Origin: Arthrobacter sp. Leaf337
Lineage (GTDB): Bacteria; Actinomycetota; Actinomycetes; Actinomycetales; Micrococcaceae
DNA: 64,000 bases
NCBI RefSeq assembly: GCF_001423745.1
Contig: NZ_LMPC01000012.1
Coordinates: forward strand, 189,981-253,980
Direction of reading: 5' to 3'
The position numbers and the translations under genes were made by a program. The notes below the pieces were generated by a model. That model did no database searches. It saw only the letters and a program-made list of their open reading frames with translations, and was not told where the DNA came from. The first letter of the stretch is position 1. Every line of letters starts with the position of its first letter. Positions 1 to 8,296 of the stretch are shown here, piece after piece.

Positions 1-72
1 AACGTCGAAAGCTCCGCGCCCGCGTCCTCTGCCCTCCCCGAGGACTGGGACCCCACCGCTTCCACCCTCTAG
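1..72 (+). CDS. 3' end of an upstream gene (partial)
   Basis: The first 72 bases read as an open frame of 23 residues ending ...PEDWDPTASTL and a TAG stop at 70-72. The next gene starts only 10 bases later behind an AGGAA site, so this is most likely the tail of the preceding gene of the same sugar operon. There is too little sequence to name the product. Confidence 0.6.
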   Translation, partial: NVESSAPASSALPEDWDPTASTL

Positions 73-82
73 GAACCAGGCA

Positions 83-1279
83 ATGAACTCCCCCGAAAGC
101 ACGGACGGCACCAACCCCGACAACTCACCGCTGGGTGTGGCGATGATCGGCTACGCGTTTATGGGCAAGGCCCACTCGAACGCCTGGCGGAACGTCGCGT
201 CCTACTTCGACGTCCCGGCCTTCGAGCAGAAAGTGCTCGTGGGCCGCGACGCCGGCCAGGTCGCGGCGGCCGCCAAGAAATACGGCTGGGCGGAAACAGC
301 GACCGACTGGCGCTCGGTCCTGGAGCGGGACGACATTCATATTGTGGATATCTGCGCCCCGGGGTGGATGCATGCCGAGATCGCCGTCGCGGCGCTCGAG
401 GCCGGCAAACATGTCCTGGTCGAGAAACCCCTGGCCAACACCCTGGCCGAGGCCGAAACGATGGCGGACGCCGCCCGGTCCGCCCGGGAACGCGGCGTGC
501 AGTCCATGATCGGCTTCAACTACCGCCGCGTCCCGGCACTGGCCCTCGCGAAAGAGCTCATCGCCGAAGGCCGGCTCGGTACCGTCCGGCACGTCCGCGC
601 CGCCTACCTGCAGGACTGGCTCGTGGACCCGGACTCCCCCATGACGTGGCGGCTGAACAAGGAAACCGCCGGGTCCGGCGCGCTGGGCGACATCGCCTCG
701 CACGCGATCGACCAGGTCATGTTCCTGCTCGGCGGCACCGTCACGGAGGTCTCCGGCCGGCTGCACACTTTCGTTTCTCACCGCCCCGGCGCGGACGGCC
801 CCGAAGAAGTAACGGTCGACGACGCCGCCTGGGCCACGCTCACCCTGGACTCCGGGACCATCGCCTCCGTTGAGGTCTCCCGCATGGCCACCGGACAGAA
901 GAACTCCCTGAAACTGGAGATCTACGGGGACAAGGGCTCCCTCCTGTTCGACTTGGAAACCATCAACGAACTCGGCTTCCTGGACGCCACCCTCCCTGTC
1001 CGCGAACAGGGCTTCCGCCGGATCCTGGTCAACGAACCCGAGCACCCGTACATGGCCGCCTGGTGGCCGCAGGGCCACGTGATCGGCTGGGAACACACCT
1101 TCACGCACGAAATCCGGGACTTCCTTACCGCGATCGACGGCGGCACCCCGCCGTCGCCGTCGTTCGAAGAGGGCCTGGCCGTGCAGCGGGTGCTGGCCGC
1201 CATCGAAGAATCCGCCAACGCCAAGTCCTCCATCATCCAGCTCACCACTTCCCCCGTCCCCGCCATTGAAGGAGCCTGA
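83..1279 (+). CDS. Gfo/Idh/MocA family NAD(P)-dependent oxidoreductase
   Basis: 398-residue protein with an N-terminal Rossmann fold (glycine-rich GYAFMGKAHS near residue 23) and the EKPLAN motif near residue 116 typical of Gfo/Idh/MocA dehydrogenases. The C-terminal half is the usual substrate-binding alpha/beta domain with a conserved SHAIDQ-type segment. Family members oxidise a hydroxyl of a sugar or cyclitol, often at C3. The start has AGGAA 8 bases upstream. The stop lies one base before the next start, so the two are co-translated. Together with the isomerase, DUF1080 and second Gfo/Idh genes this suggests a 3-keto-sugar or glycoside pathway, known for related Gfo/Idh plus isomerase-like pairs in soil actinobacteria; the substrate cannot be read from sequence. 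Confidence 0.9.
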   Translation: MNSPESTDGTNPDNSPLGVAMIGYAFMGKAHSNAWRNVASYFDVPAFEQKVLVGRDAGQVAAAAKKYGWAETATDWRSVLERDDIHIVDICAPGWMHAEIAVAALEAGKHVLVEKPLANTLAEAETMADAARSARERGVQSMIGFNYRRVPALALAKELIAEGRLGTVRHVRAAYLQDWLVDPDSPMTWRLNKETAGSGALGDIASHAIDQVMFLLGGTVTEVSGRLHTFVSHRPGADGPEEVTVDDAAWATLTLDSGTIASVEVSRMATGQKNSLKLEIYGDKGSLLFDLETINELGFLDATLPVREQGFRRILVNEPEHPYMAAWWPQGHVIGWEHTFTHEIRDFLTAIDGGTPPSPSFEEGLAVQRVLAAIEESANAKSSIIQLTTSPVPAIEGA

Positions 1280-1280
1280 C

Positions 1281-2282
1281 ATGCCCCGCCCGTACACCCT
1301 GTTCACCGGCCAGTGGGCCGACCTCCCCTTCGAGGAAGTCGCCAAACTCGCCTCAGGCTGGGGCTACGACGGCCTCGAAATCGCCGTCTCCGGGGACCAC
1401 CTGGACGCCTGGCGCTGGGACGAACCCGGCTACGTCGAGTCCAAACTTGCCGTCCTGGAGAAGTACAACCTGAAGGTCTGGGCCATCTCCAATCACCTCA
1501 AGGGCCAGGCTGTCTGCGATGACCCCATCGACTTCCGCCACGAAGCGATTGTCGGGTCCAAGGTCTGGGGCGACGGCGACCCCGAAGGCGTCCGCACCCG
1601 CGCCGCCGAGGAAATGAAACACACTGCCCGGCTTGCCAAAGCCCTCGGCGTGGACACCGTCGTCGGGTTCACCGGCTCCTCCATCTGGCAGTACGTCGCC
1701 ATGTTCCCGCCCGTCCCCGAGAAAGTCATCGAGGCCGGCTACCAGGACTTCGCGGACCGCTGGAACCCCATCCTGGACGTCTTCGACGAATGCGGGGTCC
1801 GCTTCGCCCACGAAGTCCACCCGAGCGAGATCGCCTACGACTACTGGACCACCGTCCGCACCCTCGAAGCGATCGGCCACCGGCCCGCGTTCGGGCTGAA
1901 CTGGGACCCGTCCCACTTCATGTGGCAGGGCATCGACCCGGTCTCCTTCATCTGGGACTTCAAGGACCGGATCTACCACGTGGACTGCAAGGACACCAAG
2001 CTCCGCCCCACCGGCCGCAACACCGTCATGGGCTCCCACCTGCCCTGGGGCGACCCCCGACGCGGCTGGGACTTCGTCTCCGCCGGACGCGGCGATGTCC
2101 CCTGGGAATCGTCCTTCCGCGCCCTCACCGCGATCGGCTACAACGGCCCCATCTCCGTGGAATGGGAAGACGCCGGCATGGACCGCCTCCACGGCGCCCC
2201 CGAGGCCCTGGCAGCGCTGAAGAAGTTCGACTTCCCCGCCTCGCAGACCAGCTTCGACGCCGCCTTCAGCAGCAAGGACTAG
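1281..2282 (+). CDS. Sugar phosphate isomerase/epimerase family protein (AP-endonuclease-2 TIM barrel)
   Basis: 333 residues from the ATG at 1281, chosen because AAGGAGCC lies just upstream; an in-frame start at 1266 would overlap the previous gene. The sequence has TIM-barrel isomerase features: WGYDGLEIAVSGDHLD near the N-terminus, a likely metal site made of the Glu in HEVHPSE, the Asp and His in NWDPSHF, the HVDCKD strand and VEWED near the C-terminus. Relatives include xylose-isomerase-like enzymes and the catalytic subunits of C-glycoside deglycosidases that act on 3-keto-glycosides made by a Gfo/Idh partner. Because it is directly fused by spacing to a Gfo/Idh gene, a keto-sugar eliminase or isomerase role is a fair inference. 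Confidence 0.85.
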   Translation: MPRPYTLFTGQWADLPFEEVAKLASGWGYDGLEIAVSGDHLDAWRWDEPGYVESKLAVLEKYNLKVWAISNHLKGQAVCDDPIDFRHEAIVGSKVWGDGDPEGVRTRAAEEMKHTARLAKALGVDTVVGFTGSSIWQYVAMFPPVPEKVIEAGYQDFADRWNPILDVFDECGVRFAHEVHPSEIAYDYWTTVRTLEAIGHRPAFGLNWDPSHFMWQGIDPVSFIWDFKDRIYHVDCKDTKLRPTGRNTVMGSHLPWGDPRRGWDFVSAGRGDVPWESSFRALTAIGYNGPISVEWEDAGMDRLHGAPEALAALKKFDFPASQTSFDAAFSSKD

Positions 2283-2285
2283 GTC

Positions 2286-3149
2286 ATGCCAGGAATTGAA
2301 ACGCCCGACGGCGGCGACGGTTTTGTCCCGCTGTTCGACGGCGCCACCTTGGCCGGCTGGCGCTCGGTACCCCGTGTCTACGGCACCGAGTATCCGGGCG
2401 GTCCGCCCCTCCTGGAACGCTTTGCCGACCTTGGTTTGATGCCGCCTGTGGAACCCGAGAAGCACCCGGCCCGCTGGTTCGTGGAAGACGGCGTCGTGGT
2501 CGGCGAGCAGGACTCCCCCGGCAGCGGCTACGGCGGCTACCTGGTGAGCGAGCAGGCATACGGCGACTTCGAACTCGTGCTGGAAATGCGTCCCGACTGG
2601 CCGGCAGACACCGGCGTGATGATCCGGCGCCGGCCGGATACGTGGGAAGGTTTCCAGGTCCTGGTGGACCACCGTCCCTCTGGCGGCATCGGCGGGTTCT
2701 TCGGCAACGGGCTGGCGAGCTTCTCCGCCGTGCCCTTCGCCGTCAACGTGGCCACGGACGCCGACGGGCGGCCCACCGGTTTGATAGCGGACGATCCGGC
2801 CACGTCGGTGGAGCCCGTCACGGAAGAAAAGCGTGCACGCCTGAAGCACGCCGCCGACGTCGAGGACTTCCTCAGCGTCTGGCGCTGGAACGACTGGAAC
2901 GAACTCCGCATCCGCTGCGTCGGCGCGCTGCCGGTCATCACCACCTGGGTCAACGGCCTCAAGATCGCCGAACTGGACACCGCTACGCTGGACTCGCCGA
3001 ACTACGACCCGGCGGATGTCCTGGCTGTTCTCGGCGAGCGCGGGCATATCGCGTTGGAAGTCCACGACAACGACTCCATGTTCGGCGAGGCCCGCTGGGG
3101 CAAGGGCGCGCAGTGCCGGTGGCGGAACATCCGGATCAAGGAGCTCTGA
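2286..3149 (+). CDS. DUF1080 (3-keto-disaccharide hydrolase fold) protein
   Basis: 287 residues. The opening GFVPLFDGATLAGWRSV is the hallmark of DUF1080, a concanavalin-like beta-sandwich often called 3-keto-disaccharide hydrolase. Further family features are WFVEDGVVVG, the DFELVLEMR strand, the tract TGVMIRRR, and a closing GHIALEVHDND segment. No signal peptide is visible, so it appears cytoplasmic, unlike many secreted Bacteroidetes members. It starts 3 bases after the isomerase stop and belongs to the same operon. The pairing with two Gfo/Idh dehydrogenases fits hydrolysis or elimination of an oxidised glycoside; the exact bond is unknown. Confidence 0.85.
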   Translation: MPGIETPDGGDGFVPLFDGATLAGWRSVPRVYGTEYPGGPPLLERFADLGLMPPVEPEKHPARWFVEDGVVVGEQDSPGSGYGGYLVSEQAYGDFELVLEMRPDWPADTGVMIRRRPDTWEGFQVLVDHRPSGGIGGFFGNGLASFSAVPFAVNVATDADGRPTGLIADDPATSVEPVTEEKRARLKHAADVEDFLSVWRWNDWNELRIRCVGALPVITTWVNGLKIAELDTATLDSPNYDPADVLAVLGERGHIALEVHDNDSMFGEARWGKGAQCRWRNIRIKEL

Positions 3150-3151
3150 AC

Positions 3152-4054
3152 ATGCTGCGTACCCTTCAGCCCGGCCAGCGCTGCGAGGTGTGGATAGCGT
3201 CCGCCACGGGCGAATCCGAACTTGTCTACAGCACCGAGGAGCTCCTCCTCGAAGCACCGAACTGGACCCTGGACGGCTCGGCCCTCATCCTCAACGGGGA
3301 CGGGAAGCTGTGGAGCTTTGATGTGGCGGACCGGACACTCGACCAGGTCCCCCTGGCCGGCATCCCCGACCTCAACAACGACCACGTCCTGGCACCCGAC
3401 GGTCAGGCGATCTACCTCTCGGCGAACGACGGCCACATCTACCGTGCAGCTTTGAGTGGAGGCCCGGCGGCGCGGGTCACCCCCGACGACGGTTCGTTCC
3501 ATTTCCTCCACGGCGTGAGTCCCGACGGCGGCGAACTCGCTTACGTGGGTATCGAGGCGGGCGACTTTACGCAGCCGGGCCGCCTCAGGACCATACCGTC
3601 CGACGGCGGCGCTACCGCCGGGGTTGATGTCGGACCCGGCCATTGCGACGGACCGGAATACTCGCCCGACGGAAAGTGGCTCTACCTGAACACGGAGTCC
3701 TTCAGCTCTCTCCCCGGCCACGCCCAGCTTGCCCGCGTGCAGGTTGACGGAAGCGGTTTCGAGCGCCTCCTTGAGAGCGAAACCGTCGACTGGTTTCCCC
3801 ATCTCTCCCCCGATGGCGAGCTGGCCAGCTACATCCGCTTCCCCGGCGGCACGGAGGGCCACCCCGCGGACCTGCCGGTCGCCGTCGTGCTTGTCTCCAC
3901 GAGCGACTGGACCGCACCGCTTCACACCTGGCCTCTCTTCGGCGGCCAGGGAACCCTCAACGTCAATAGTTGGTCGCCGGATTCCAGGCGCTTTGCGTTT
4001 GTGGCGTACCCGCTGGCCAACACCGACTCACCAAAGGACAACGTTCTTGACTAA
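3152..4054 (+). CDS. TolB-like / oligogalacturonate-lyase-like beta-propeller protein
   Basis: 300 residues from the ATG at 3152, two bases after the DUF1080 stop; longer upstream reading is out of place because it would run through that gene. Repeated WD40-like/TolB blades are visible: APNWTLDGSALILNGDGKLW, PDGQAIYLSANDGHIYRA, SPDGGELAYVG, SPDGKWLYLNTE, SPDGELASYIRFPGG, WSPDSRRFAFVAYP. No signal peptide is seen. Such propellers serve as sugar-binding or lyase-like scaffolds. In this operon it may act on the same glycoside as the DUF1080 and Gfo/Idh proteins, but no catalytic residues can be assigned. Confidence 0.75.
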   Translation: MLRTLQPGQRCEVWIASATGESELVYSTEELLLEAPNWTLDGSALILNGDGKLWSFDVADRTLDQVPLAGIPDLNNDHVLAPDGQAIYLSANDGHIYRAALSGGPAARVTPDDGSFHFLHGVSPDGGELAYVGIEAGDFTQPGRLRTIPSDGGATAGVDVGPGHCDGPEYSPDGKWLYLNTESFSSLPGHAQLARVQVDGSGFERLLESETVDWFPHLSPDGELASYIRFPGGTEGHPADLPVAVVLVSTSDWTAPLHTWPLFGGQGTLNVNSWSPDSRRFAFVAYPLANTDSPKDNVLD

Positions 4055-5081
4055 TCAACCCACCGGCACTTCCGACGGAGCAATCCGCTGGGGCATCCTC
4101 GGCACCGGATTCATTGCGGGGCTGCAAGCGCAGGACCTGAACGAGAACGGCTTCACGGTGCAGGCCGTCGGGTCACGCGCGCTCGACTCCAGCAAGTCGT
4201 TTGCAGAGCAGTACGGCGTGGCAACCGCGCACGGCAGCTATGAGGACTTGGTGGCAGACCCGTCGGTTGACGTGGTCTACATCGCCACGCCGCACCCGTT
4301 CCACCATGCCAATGCCGTGCTGGCGTTGAATGCCGGCAAGCATGTGCTGGTGGAAAAGTCGTTCACCATGAACGCCCGCGAAGCCCAGGACATTGTTGAC
4401 CTCGCGGAATCCAAGGGGCTCGTGGCCCTGGAAGCCATGTGGACCCGGTTCCTCCCGCACATGATCCGCCTCCGCGCCATCATCCAGGAAGGCACCATCG
4501 GCGAGGTCCGGAAGGTGGTCGCCAGCCACAACCAGAGCCTGCCCAAGGACCCTGCCCACCGGCTGAACGATCCTGCACTGGGTGGCGGAGCGCTGCTGGA
4601 CCTCGGCATCTACCCGATCTCCTTTGCGTTCGACATCCTGGGCACCCCGGAGACCATTCGCGCCAGTGCCTCCATGACCGCGACGGGTGTGGACCGGCAG
4701 ACTGCGGCCATCTTTGAATACGCCGGCGGCCGGCAGGCCATTGTGGACTGCGAACTGGACGCCGCCAGCGCCAACCGGGCCATGGTCATCGGGACCGAAG
4801 GGTGGATCGACATCGAATCCACCTGGTACAACCCCGTGCCATTCACCGTTCATACGCTGGATGGCAGCGTTATTGAACGGTACGAGCAGCCCGTCAACAG
4901 TCGCGGTATGCAGTACCAGGCTGCAGAGCTGGAACGCCTGATCCGCGCGGGCGATACCGCCGGCACCATCCTTCCTCCGAGTGAATCAGTCGCCGTCATG
5001 GCCGCCATGGACGAAATCCGCCGCCAGATCGGCCTCAGCTACGACGCCGACGCCACACCCGACGGGACTTCCCTTGACTGA
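4047..5081 (+). CDS. Second Gfo/Idh/MocA family oxidoreductase (trans-dihydrodiol dehydrogenase-like)
   Basis: 344 residues from the TTG at 4047 (TTG ACT AAT CAA), overlapping the propeller gene by 8 bases, with AAAGGAC just upstream. The Rossmann motif is IRWGILGTGFIAG; a VEKSFTMN motif replaces the usual EKP (EKS), and WTRFLPHM plus GGGALLDLGIYPI match the subgroup close to dimeric dihydrodiol dehydrogenases and glucose-fructose-oxidoreductase-like enzymes. It is clearly a different subgroup from the first Gfo/Idh gene of the operon. The 3' end overlaps the next gene by 8 bases (TTGACTGA). It could carry out the reverse redox step, returning a keto-sugar to a sugar. Confidence 0.85.
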   Translation: MTNQPTGTSDGAIRWGILGTGFIAGLQAQDLNENGFTVQAVGSRALDSSKSFAEQYGVATAHGSYEDLVADPSVDVVYIATPHPFHHANAVLALNAGKHVLVEKSFTMNAREAQDIVDLAESKGLVALEAMWTRFLPHMIRLRAIIQEGTIGEVRKVVASHNQSLPKDPAHRLNDPALGGGALLDLGIYPISFAFDILGTPETIRASASMTATGVDRQTAAIFEYAGGRQAIVDCELDAASANRAMVIGTEGWIDIESTWYNPVPFTVHTLDGSVIERYEQPVNSRGMQYQAAELERLIRAGDTAGTILPPSESVAVMAAMDEIRRQIGLSYDADATPDGTSLD

Positions 5082-5556
5082 CACCGACTCACCTCGAATC
5101 ATCGAACTGCGCCGGCACGAGGAAGAGCTCGTCTTCCCGGGCTTTGACCATCACGACGCCTGGCGCCTCGGCTCGCTCATCGCCAACCGCGCCATCGCCG
5201 AGGGCCATTCCGTGGCCATCGATATCCGGCGCCACAACGTGGTTCTCTTCCGCTGTGTCCTGCCCGGCGCCACCGCCGACCAGGAGGAATGGATCCGCCG
5301 CAAGTCGGCAAGCACCCTGCGCTTTGAACGCAGCACGGCCCTGATGTCCGAGGAGTTCGCTGCCAAGCGCTTCGACCCCACGCAGGGAGGGTGGCTCACG
5401 CCGGAGGACTACACGCTGGCCGGAGGCTCCTTCCCGATCCGGGTCCGGGGCACGGGCGTCGTCGCTGCAGTCACGGCGTCCGGACTGTCCTCGGACGACG
5501 ACCACCAGCTGGTGGTCGACAGCATCAGGACCTACCTCGCGGAGGTCGCGGACTAG
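5074..5556 (+). CDS. HbpS-like heme-degrading domain protein (UPF0303)
   Basis: 160 residues from the TTG at 5074, which overlaps the previous stop codon; this mirrors the start of the preceding gene. The protein has the compact UPF0303/HbpS-like layout: an N-terminal helix RIIELRRHEEEL, LGSLIANRAIAEGHSVAIDI, then RRKSASTLRFERSTA and a final GVVAAVTASGLSSDDDHQLV segment. HbpS relatives bind heme or cofactors, and UPF0303 members are often encoded with sugar dehydrogenases. No signal peptide. It is the last gene of the sugar operon by spacing. Confidence 0.8.
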   Translation: MTDTDSPRIIELRRHEEELVFPGFDHHDAWRLGSLIANRAIAEGHSVAIDIRRHNVVLFRCVLPGATADQEEWIRRKSASTLRFERSTALMSEEFAAKRFDPTQGGWLTPEDYTLAGGSFPIRVRGTGVVAAVTASGLSSDDDHQLVVDSIRTYLAEVAD

Positions 5557-5566
5557 GATTTTGGGC

Positions 5567-6148
5567 ATGACGCACACCATCCGCAAAGCAACAGCGGACG
5601 ACGCCGGCCGGCTGGCTGCACTCGCCGCCGTCACCTTTCCGCTGGCCTGCCCGCCGCAGTCCTCCCCCGCCGATATCGCGGCGCACCTTGCGAACACGCT
5701 CAGCGACGCGAACTTCCGGAGCTATCTGGCGGATCCCGGCATCACTGTCCTGGTAATCGATGCCGACGGCGACCTCCGCGGCTACAGCATGCTCGTGGAC
5801 CGTCCGGCCGCTGACCCGGACGCTGCCGCCGCACTGACCATCCTGCCGTCGGCGGAGCTCAGCAAGTGCTACGTCCACCCCGACCATCACGGGCTCGGTG
5901 CCGCGGCCGAACTGATGCACGCGAGCCTGGGCGAGGCCGCAGCATCCGGTGCCCGCGGCATGTGGCTTGGCGTCAACAGCCAGAACGCCAAGGCCATCCG
6001 CTTCTACGAAAAATCCGGCATCCGGAAAGTCGGCACCAAATCGTTCAACCTGGGAGCCACGGTGGAGCACGACTTCGTGATGGAGCGGGCAGTCCCAGGT
6101 GTGCCCAGTGACGAACGCGACATGCCCGCCGGGGAATGGACCCGGTAA
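5567..6148 (+). CDS. GNAT family N-acetyltransferase
   Basis: 193 residues from the ATG at 5567; a TTG six bases earlier is possible but less likely. GNAT features are the N-terminal RKATADDAGRLAAL, the strand SKCYVHPDHHGLGAAAELM, whose HHGLGAA is the acetyl-CoA pyrophosphate loop, and NSQNAKAIRFYEKSGIRKVG, the motif B end with the conserved Tyr. It starts 10 bases after the HbpS-like gene but on a different theme, so it may be read through from the sugar operon. The substrate is not predictable. Confidence 0.85.
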   Translation: MTHTIRKATADDAGRLAALAAVTFPLACPPQSSPADIAAHLANTLSDANFRSYLADPGITVLVIDADGDLRGYSMLVDRPAADPDAAAALTILPSAELSKCYVHPDHHGLGAAAELMHASLGEAAASGARGMWLGVNSQNAKAIRFYEKSGIRKVGTKSFNLGATVEHDFVMERAVPGVPSDERDMPAGEWTR

Positions 6149-6167
6149 GCAAGCGGTTGTCGCCAGC

Positions 6168-6893
6168 ATGAAGATTGAGATCTGGTCCGACGTCGCGTGC
6201 CCCTGGTGCTACATCGGCAAGCGCCGTTTCGAAGCCGCCCTGGCCGAGTTCCCGCACCGCGAGTCCGTGGAGGTGCAATGGCGCAGCTACCAGCTGGACC
6301 CCACCCTGCCCGGGCACTACGACGGTACCGAACTGGAGTACCTCAGCACTCGTAAAGGCATTGCACCGGCACAGGTCTCCCAGATGTTCGAACATGTGGC
6401 GGAACAGGCCAAGGGCGAGGGCCTCAACTACCGGTTTGACGCCGTCGTGGTTGCCAACAGTTTCACGGCCCACCGGTTGATCCACCTGGCTGCCGCCCAC
6501 GGCAAGCAGGATGCCGCCAAAGAGCGCCTGCTGAGCGACCACTTCGAGCACGGCAAGGACATCGGCAGCCGCGAGTACCTCACGTCCCTGGGCCAGGACC
6601 TGGAGATCGACGCCGGCGAACTGGACGAGCTGTTCACCACCGACAAGTACGCGGACGACGTCCGGTCCGACTTCGAGGAAGGCCGCGCCCTGGGCATCAG
6701 CGGCGTGCCGTTCTTCGTGATCGACCGCAAGTACGGCCTGTCCGGCGCCCAGCCGTCAGCGATGTTCAGCCAGGCACTCAACCAGGCGTGGCAGGAAAAG
6801 CAGCCCCTGGTCATGGCGGGCGCCGGCGCTCCGGGCAGCAAAGTCAGCGACGGCGGCGCGGAAGCCTGCGGCCCCGACGGCTGCGCCGTCTAA
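6168..6893 (+). CDS. DsbA family oxidoreductase, FrnE type
   Basis: 241 residues from the ATG at 6168. The opening KIEIWSDVACPWCYIGKRRFE carries the thioredoxin-like CPWC redox motif characteristic of FrnE/2-hydroxychromene-2-carboxylate isomerase-like DsbA proteins. The helical insertion follows, and the C-terminal part has GISGVPFFVIDRKYGLSGAQP with the cis-Pro of the thioredoxin fold. There is no signal peptide, so it acts in the cytoplasm, as expected for the FrnE group. Two more cysteines (CGPDGC) close the protein. Function is probably thiol redox or detoxification; the partner is unknown. Confidence 0.88.
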   Translation: MKIEIWSDVACPWCYIGKRRFEAALAEFPHRESVEVQWRSYQLDPTLPGHYDGTELEYLSTRKGIAPAQVSQMFEHVAEQAKGEGLNYRFDAVVVANSFTAHRLIHLAAAHGKQDAAKERLLSDHFEHGKDIGSREYLTSLGQDLEIDAGELDELFTTDKYADDVRSDFEEGRALGISGVPFFVIDRKYGLSGAQPSAMFSQALNQAWQEKQPLVMAGAGAPGSKVSDGGAEACGPDGCAV

Positions 6894-6922
6894 CCCCCGG
6901 CGCCGGCGGCCGCAGTTTGCTG

Positions 6923-6945
6923 ACAGATCACTGTAAAGTGTCTGT
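6923..6945. promoter_or_regulatory. Candidate TetR operator overlapping the -10 region
   Basis: An imperfect inverted repeat (ACAGA-T-CACT-GTAA-AGTG-TCTGT) ends on the base before the TetR start codon. The embedded TAAAGT at 6934-6939 could be the -10 element, which would place transcription start at or near the ATG and give a leaderless message, common in actinobacteria. No Shine-Dalgarno sequence is present. Autorepression is inferred from position only. Confidence 0.5.
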
Positions 6946-7569
6946 ATGCCTAGGATTTCGGCCGCCACGAATGCTGCCCAACGAGCCGAGACCCAACGCC
7001 GCATCCTGACCGGCTTCGGAGAGCTCCTCTTCACCCACGGACTGCCCGGGCTCACCATGACGGATGTTGCCCGCCATGCCGGCATCGGACGCACCGCCGT
7101 GTACAACTACTACGCGGACATCGAAGAACTGCTGATCGCCTACGCGCTGGACGAAACCGAGCGCTTCCTCGACGGCCTGCGGGAGTCGCTGCAGTCCCTG
7201 GAGAACCCGGTGGAGCGCCTGGCACTGTACGTCCGGACCCAGGTGGAGGACCTGAGCCGCCGCCACCTGCCGCCCGGTCCGGCCATGGCCGCCGTGCTTT
7301 CGCCCACGTCCTTTTCGAAGCTCGCGGACCACGTGGGCGAACTCAGCCTCCTCCTGCAGGACATCCTGCGTGACGCGATGGCGCAGGGCTACCTTCCCGA
7401 GGCGGACATCACCCAGCTGGCCCAGCTCATCCACGGCACGCTGTCCTCCAGCGCCGCCCGCGGCGACGGCACGCCGGAAGCAGTGCTCCGCACCGTCCGG
7501 TTCATCCAGCTGGGCGCGGGGGCACGGTTCGACGACGACGGCCGTCCCGTCAGGCTTGCCACGCCGTAG
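6946..7569 (+). CDS. TetR/AcrR family transcriptional regulator
   Basis: 207 residues. The N-terminal helix-turn-helix is typical: RRILTGFGELLFTHGLPGLTMTDVARHAGIGRTAVYNYYADIEELLIAY. The remainder is a helical ligand-binding domain with no recognisable specificity. There is no ribosome binding site, and an inverted repeat sits directly against the start codon, so a leaderless, autoregulated transcript is likely. The preceding FrnE-type gene ends 52 bases upstream on the same strand; nothing else nearby is an obvious target. Confidence 0.9.
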   Translation: MPRISAATNAAQRAETQRRILTGFGELLFTHGLPGLTMTDVARHAGIGRTAVYNYYADIEELLIAYALDETERFLDGLRESLQSLENPVERLALYVRTQVEDLSRRHLPPGPAMAAVLSPTSFSKLADHVGELSLLLQDILRDAMAQGYLPEADITQLAQLIHGTLSSSAARGDGTPEAVLRTVRFIQLGAGARFDDDGRPVRLATP

Positions 7570-7630
7570 CTGGACTCAGCCTGGCGGCTCCAGCATCCCC
7601 GGCTGAGCACGTCTGGTCAACATCCCCGGC

Positions 7631-8296
7631 TCAGCCCGCTTTCGGAATCACCGGCCACTTGGAGCTGTCGACGATCCGGCGGCTCTCCCGCGGGCAGCTG
7701 AGCTGGCCGGGCGTCTGGTCCACGAGGTCCGGCGCAGTCAGTGCCTTGAATTCTCCGGTGAGGATCACATCCACGCTGCCGTCCGAACGGCCATCCTGGA
7801 AGTAGTCCGACTTTGGCAGGTTCCGCTGGACACTGAAGGCGGCCGACTGGCCCGCGGCACCGGAAACCACTGCGGCCACACCCCGGTAACCGGACTGGGT
7901 GTTGTCCACCACGGCCACCGCGAATTTCCTGGCCAGGAACTCGTCGGCCACGGACCGCGCCAGGCCGGGCCGGTTGGTGGCGTTGTAGACGTTGAGGCTG
8001 ACCTTGTCGTTCGGTGTGTAGTCAAACGTTGTTGCGGGACACGCCGAGACGGCAGACCGGCTCCGCTCCGCCGTCGGAATCTTGATCTGTCCGTTGATGA
8101 TGGCCAGCGCTACGAAGATCGCGGAGATGATCAGCCCCACCAGCAGGACCAGCACCACCCCGTGCAGGATCCGCCGGCGCAGCCGGACAGGGTTTTCTTC
8201 GGTGTCGTCATGCTCAACGAAAGTGGCCCTGAGTTCCTGCCCCGAGACCACGCGGTGGCCGTGCAGGACAGTGATGTCCTTGGGTTTCCTAGCCAT
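7631..8296 (-). CDS. LytR C-terminal domain membrane protein
   Basis: 221 residues. One transmembrane helix near residues 44-68 (ILHGVVLVLLVGLIISAIFV) is followed by an extracytoplasmic LytR_C domain, seen in KVSLNVYNATNRPGLARSVADEFLARKFAVAVVDN and the GVAAVVSGAAGQSAAF segment. The LytR-CpsA-Psr catalytic domain is absent; only the C-terminal accessory domain is present, as in many actinobacterial orthologues. Its first 8 bases overlap the VapB-like gene upstream, so both are translated together. A cell-wall polymer-related role is inferred from the domain. Confidence 0.85.
   Translation of the reverse strand: MARKPKDITVLHGHRVVSGQELRATFVEHDDTEENPVRLRRRILHGVVLVLLVGLIISAIFVALAIINGQIKIPTAERSRSAVSACPATTFDYTPNDKVSLNVYNATNRPGLARSVADEFLARKFAVAVVDNTQSGYRGVAAVVSGAAGQSAAFSVQRNLPKSDYFQDGRSDGSVDVILTGEFKALTAPDLVDQTPGQLSCPRESRRIVDSSKWPVIPKAG

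Noticed and set aside
1353-3257. Long minus-strand open frame of about 634 codons
   Set aside because: It lies opposite well-recognised isomerase and DUF1080 genes and arises from high GC at third positions; its sequence has no family features.
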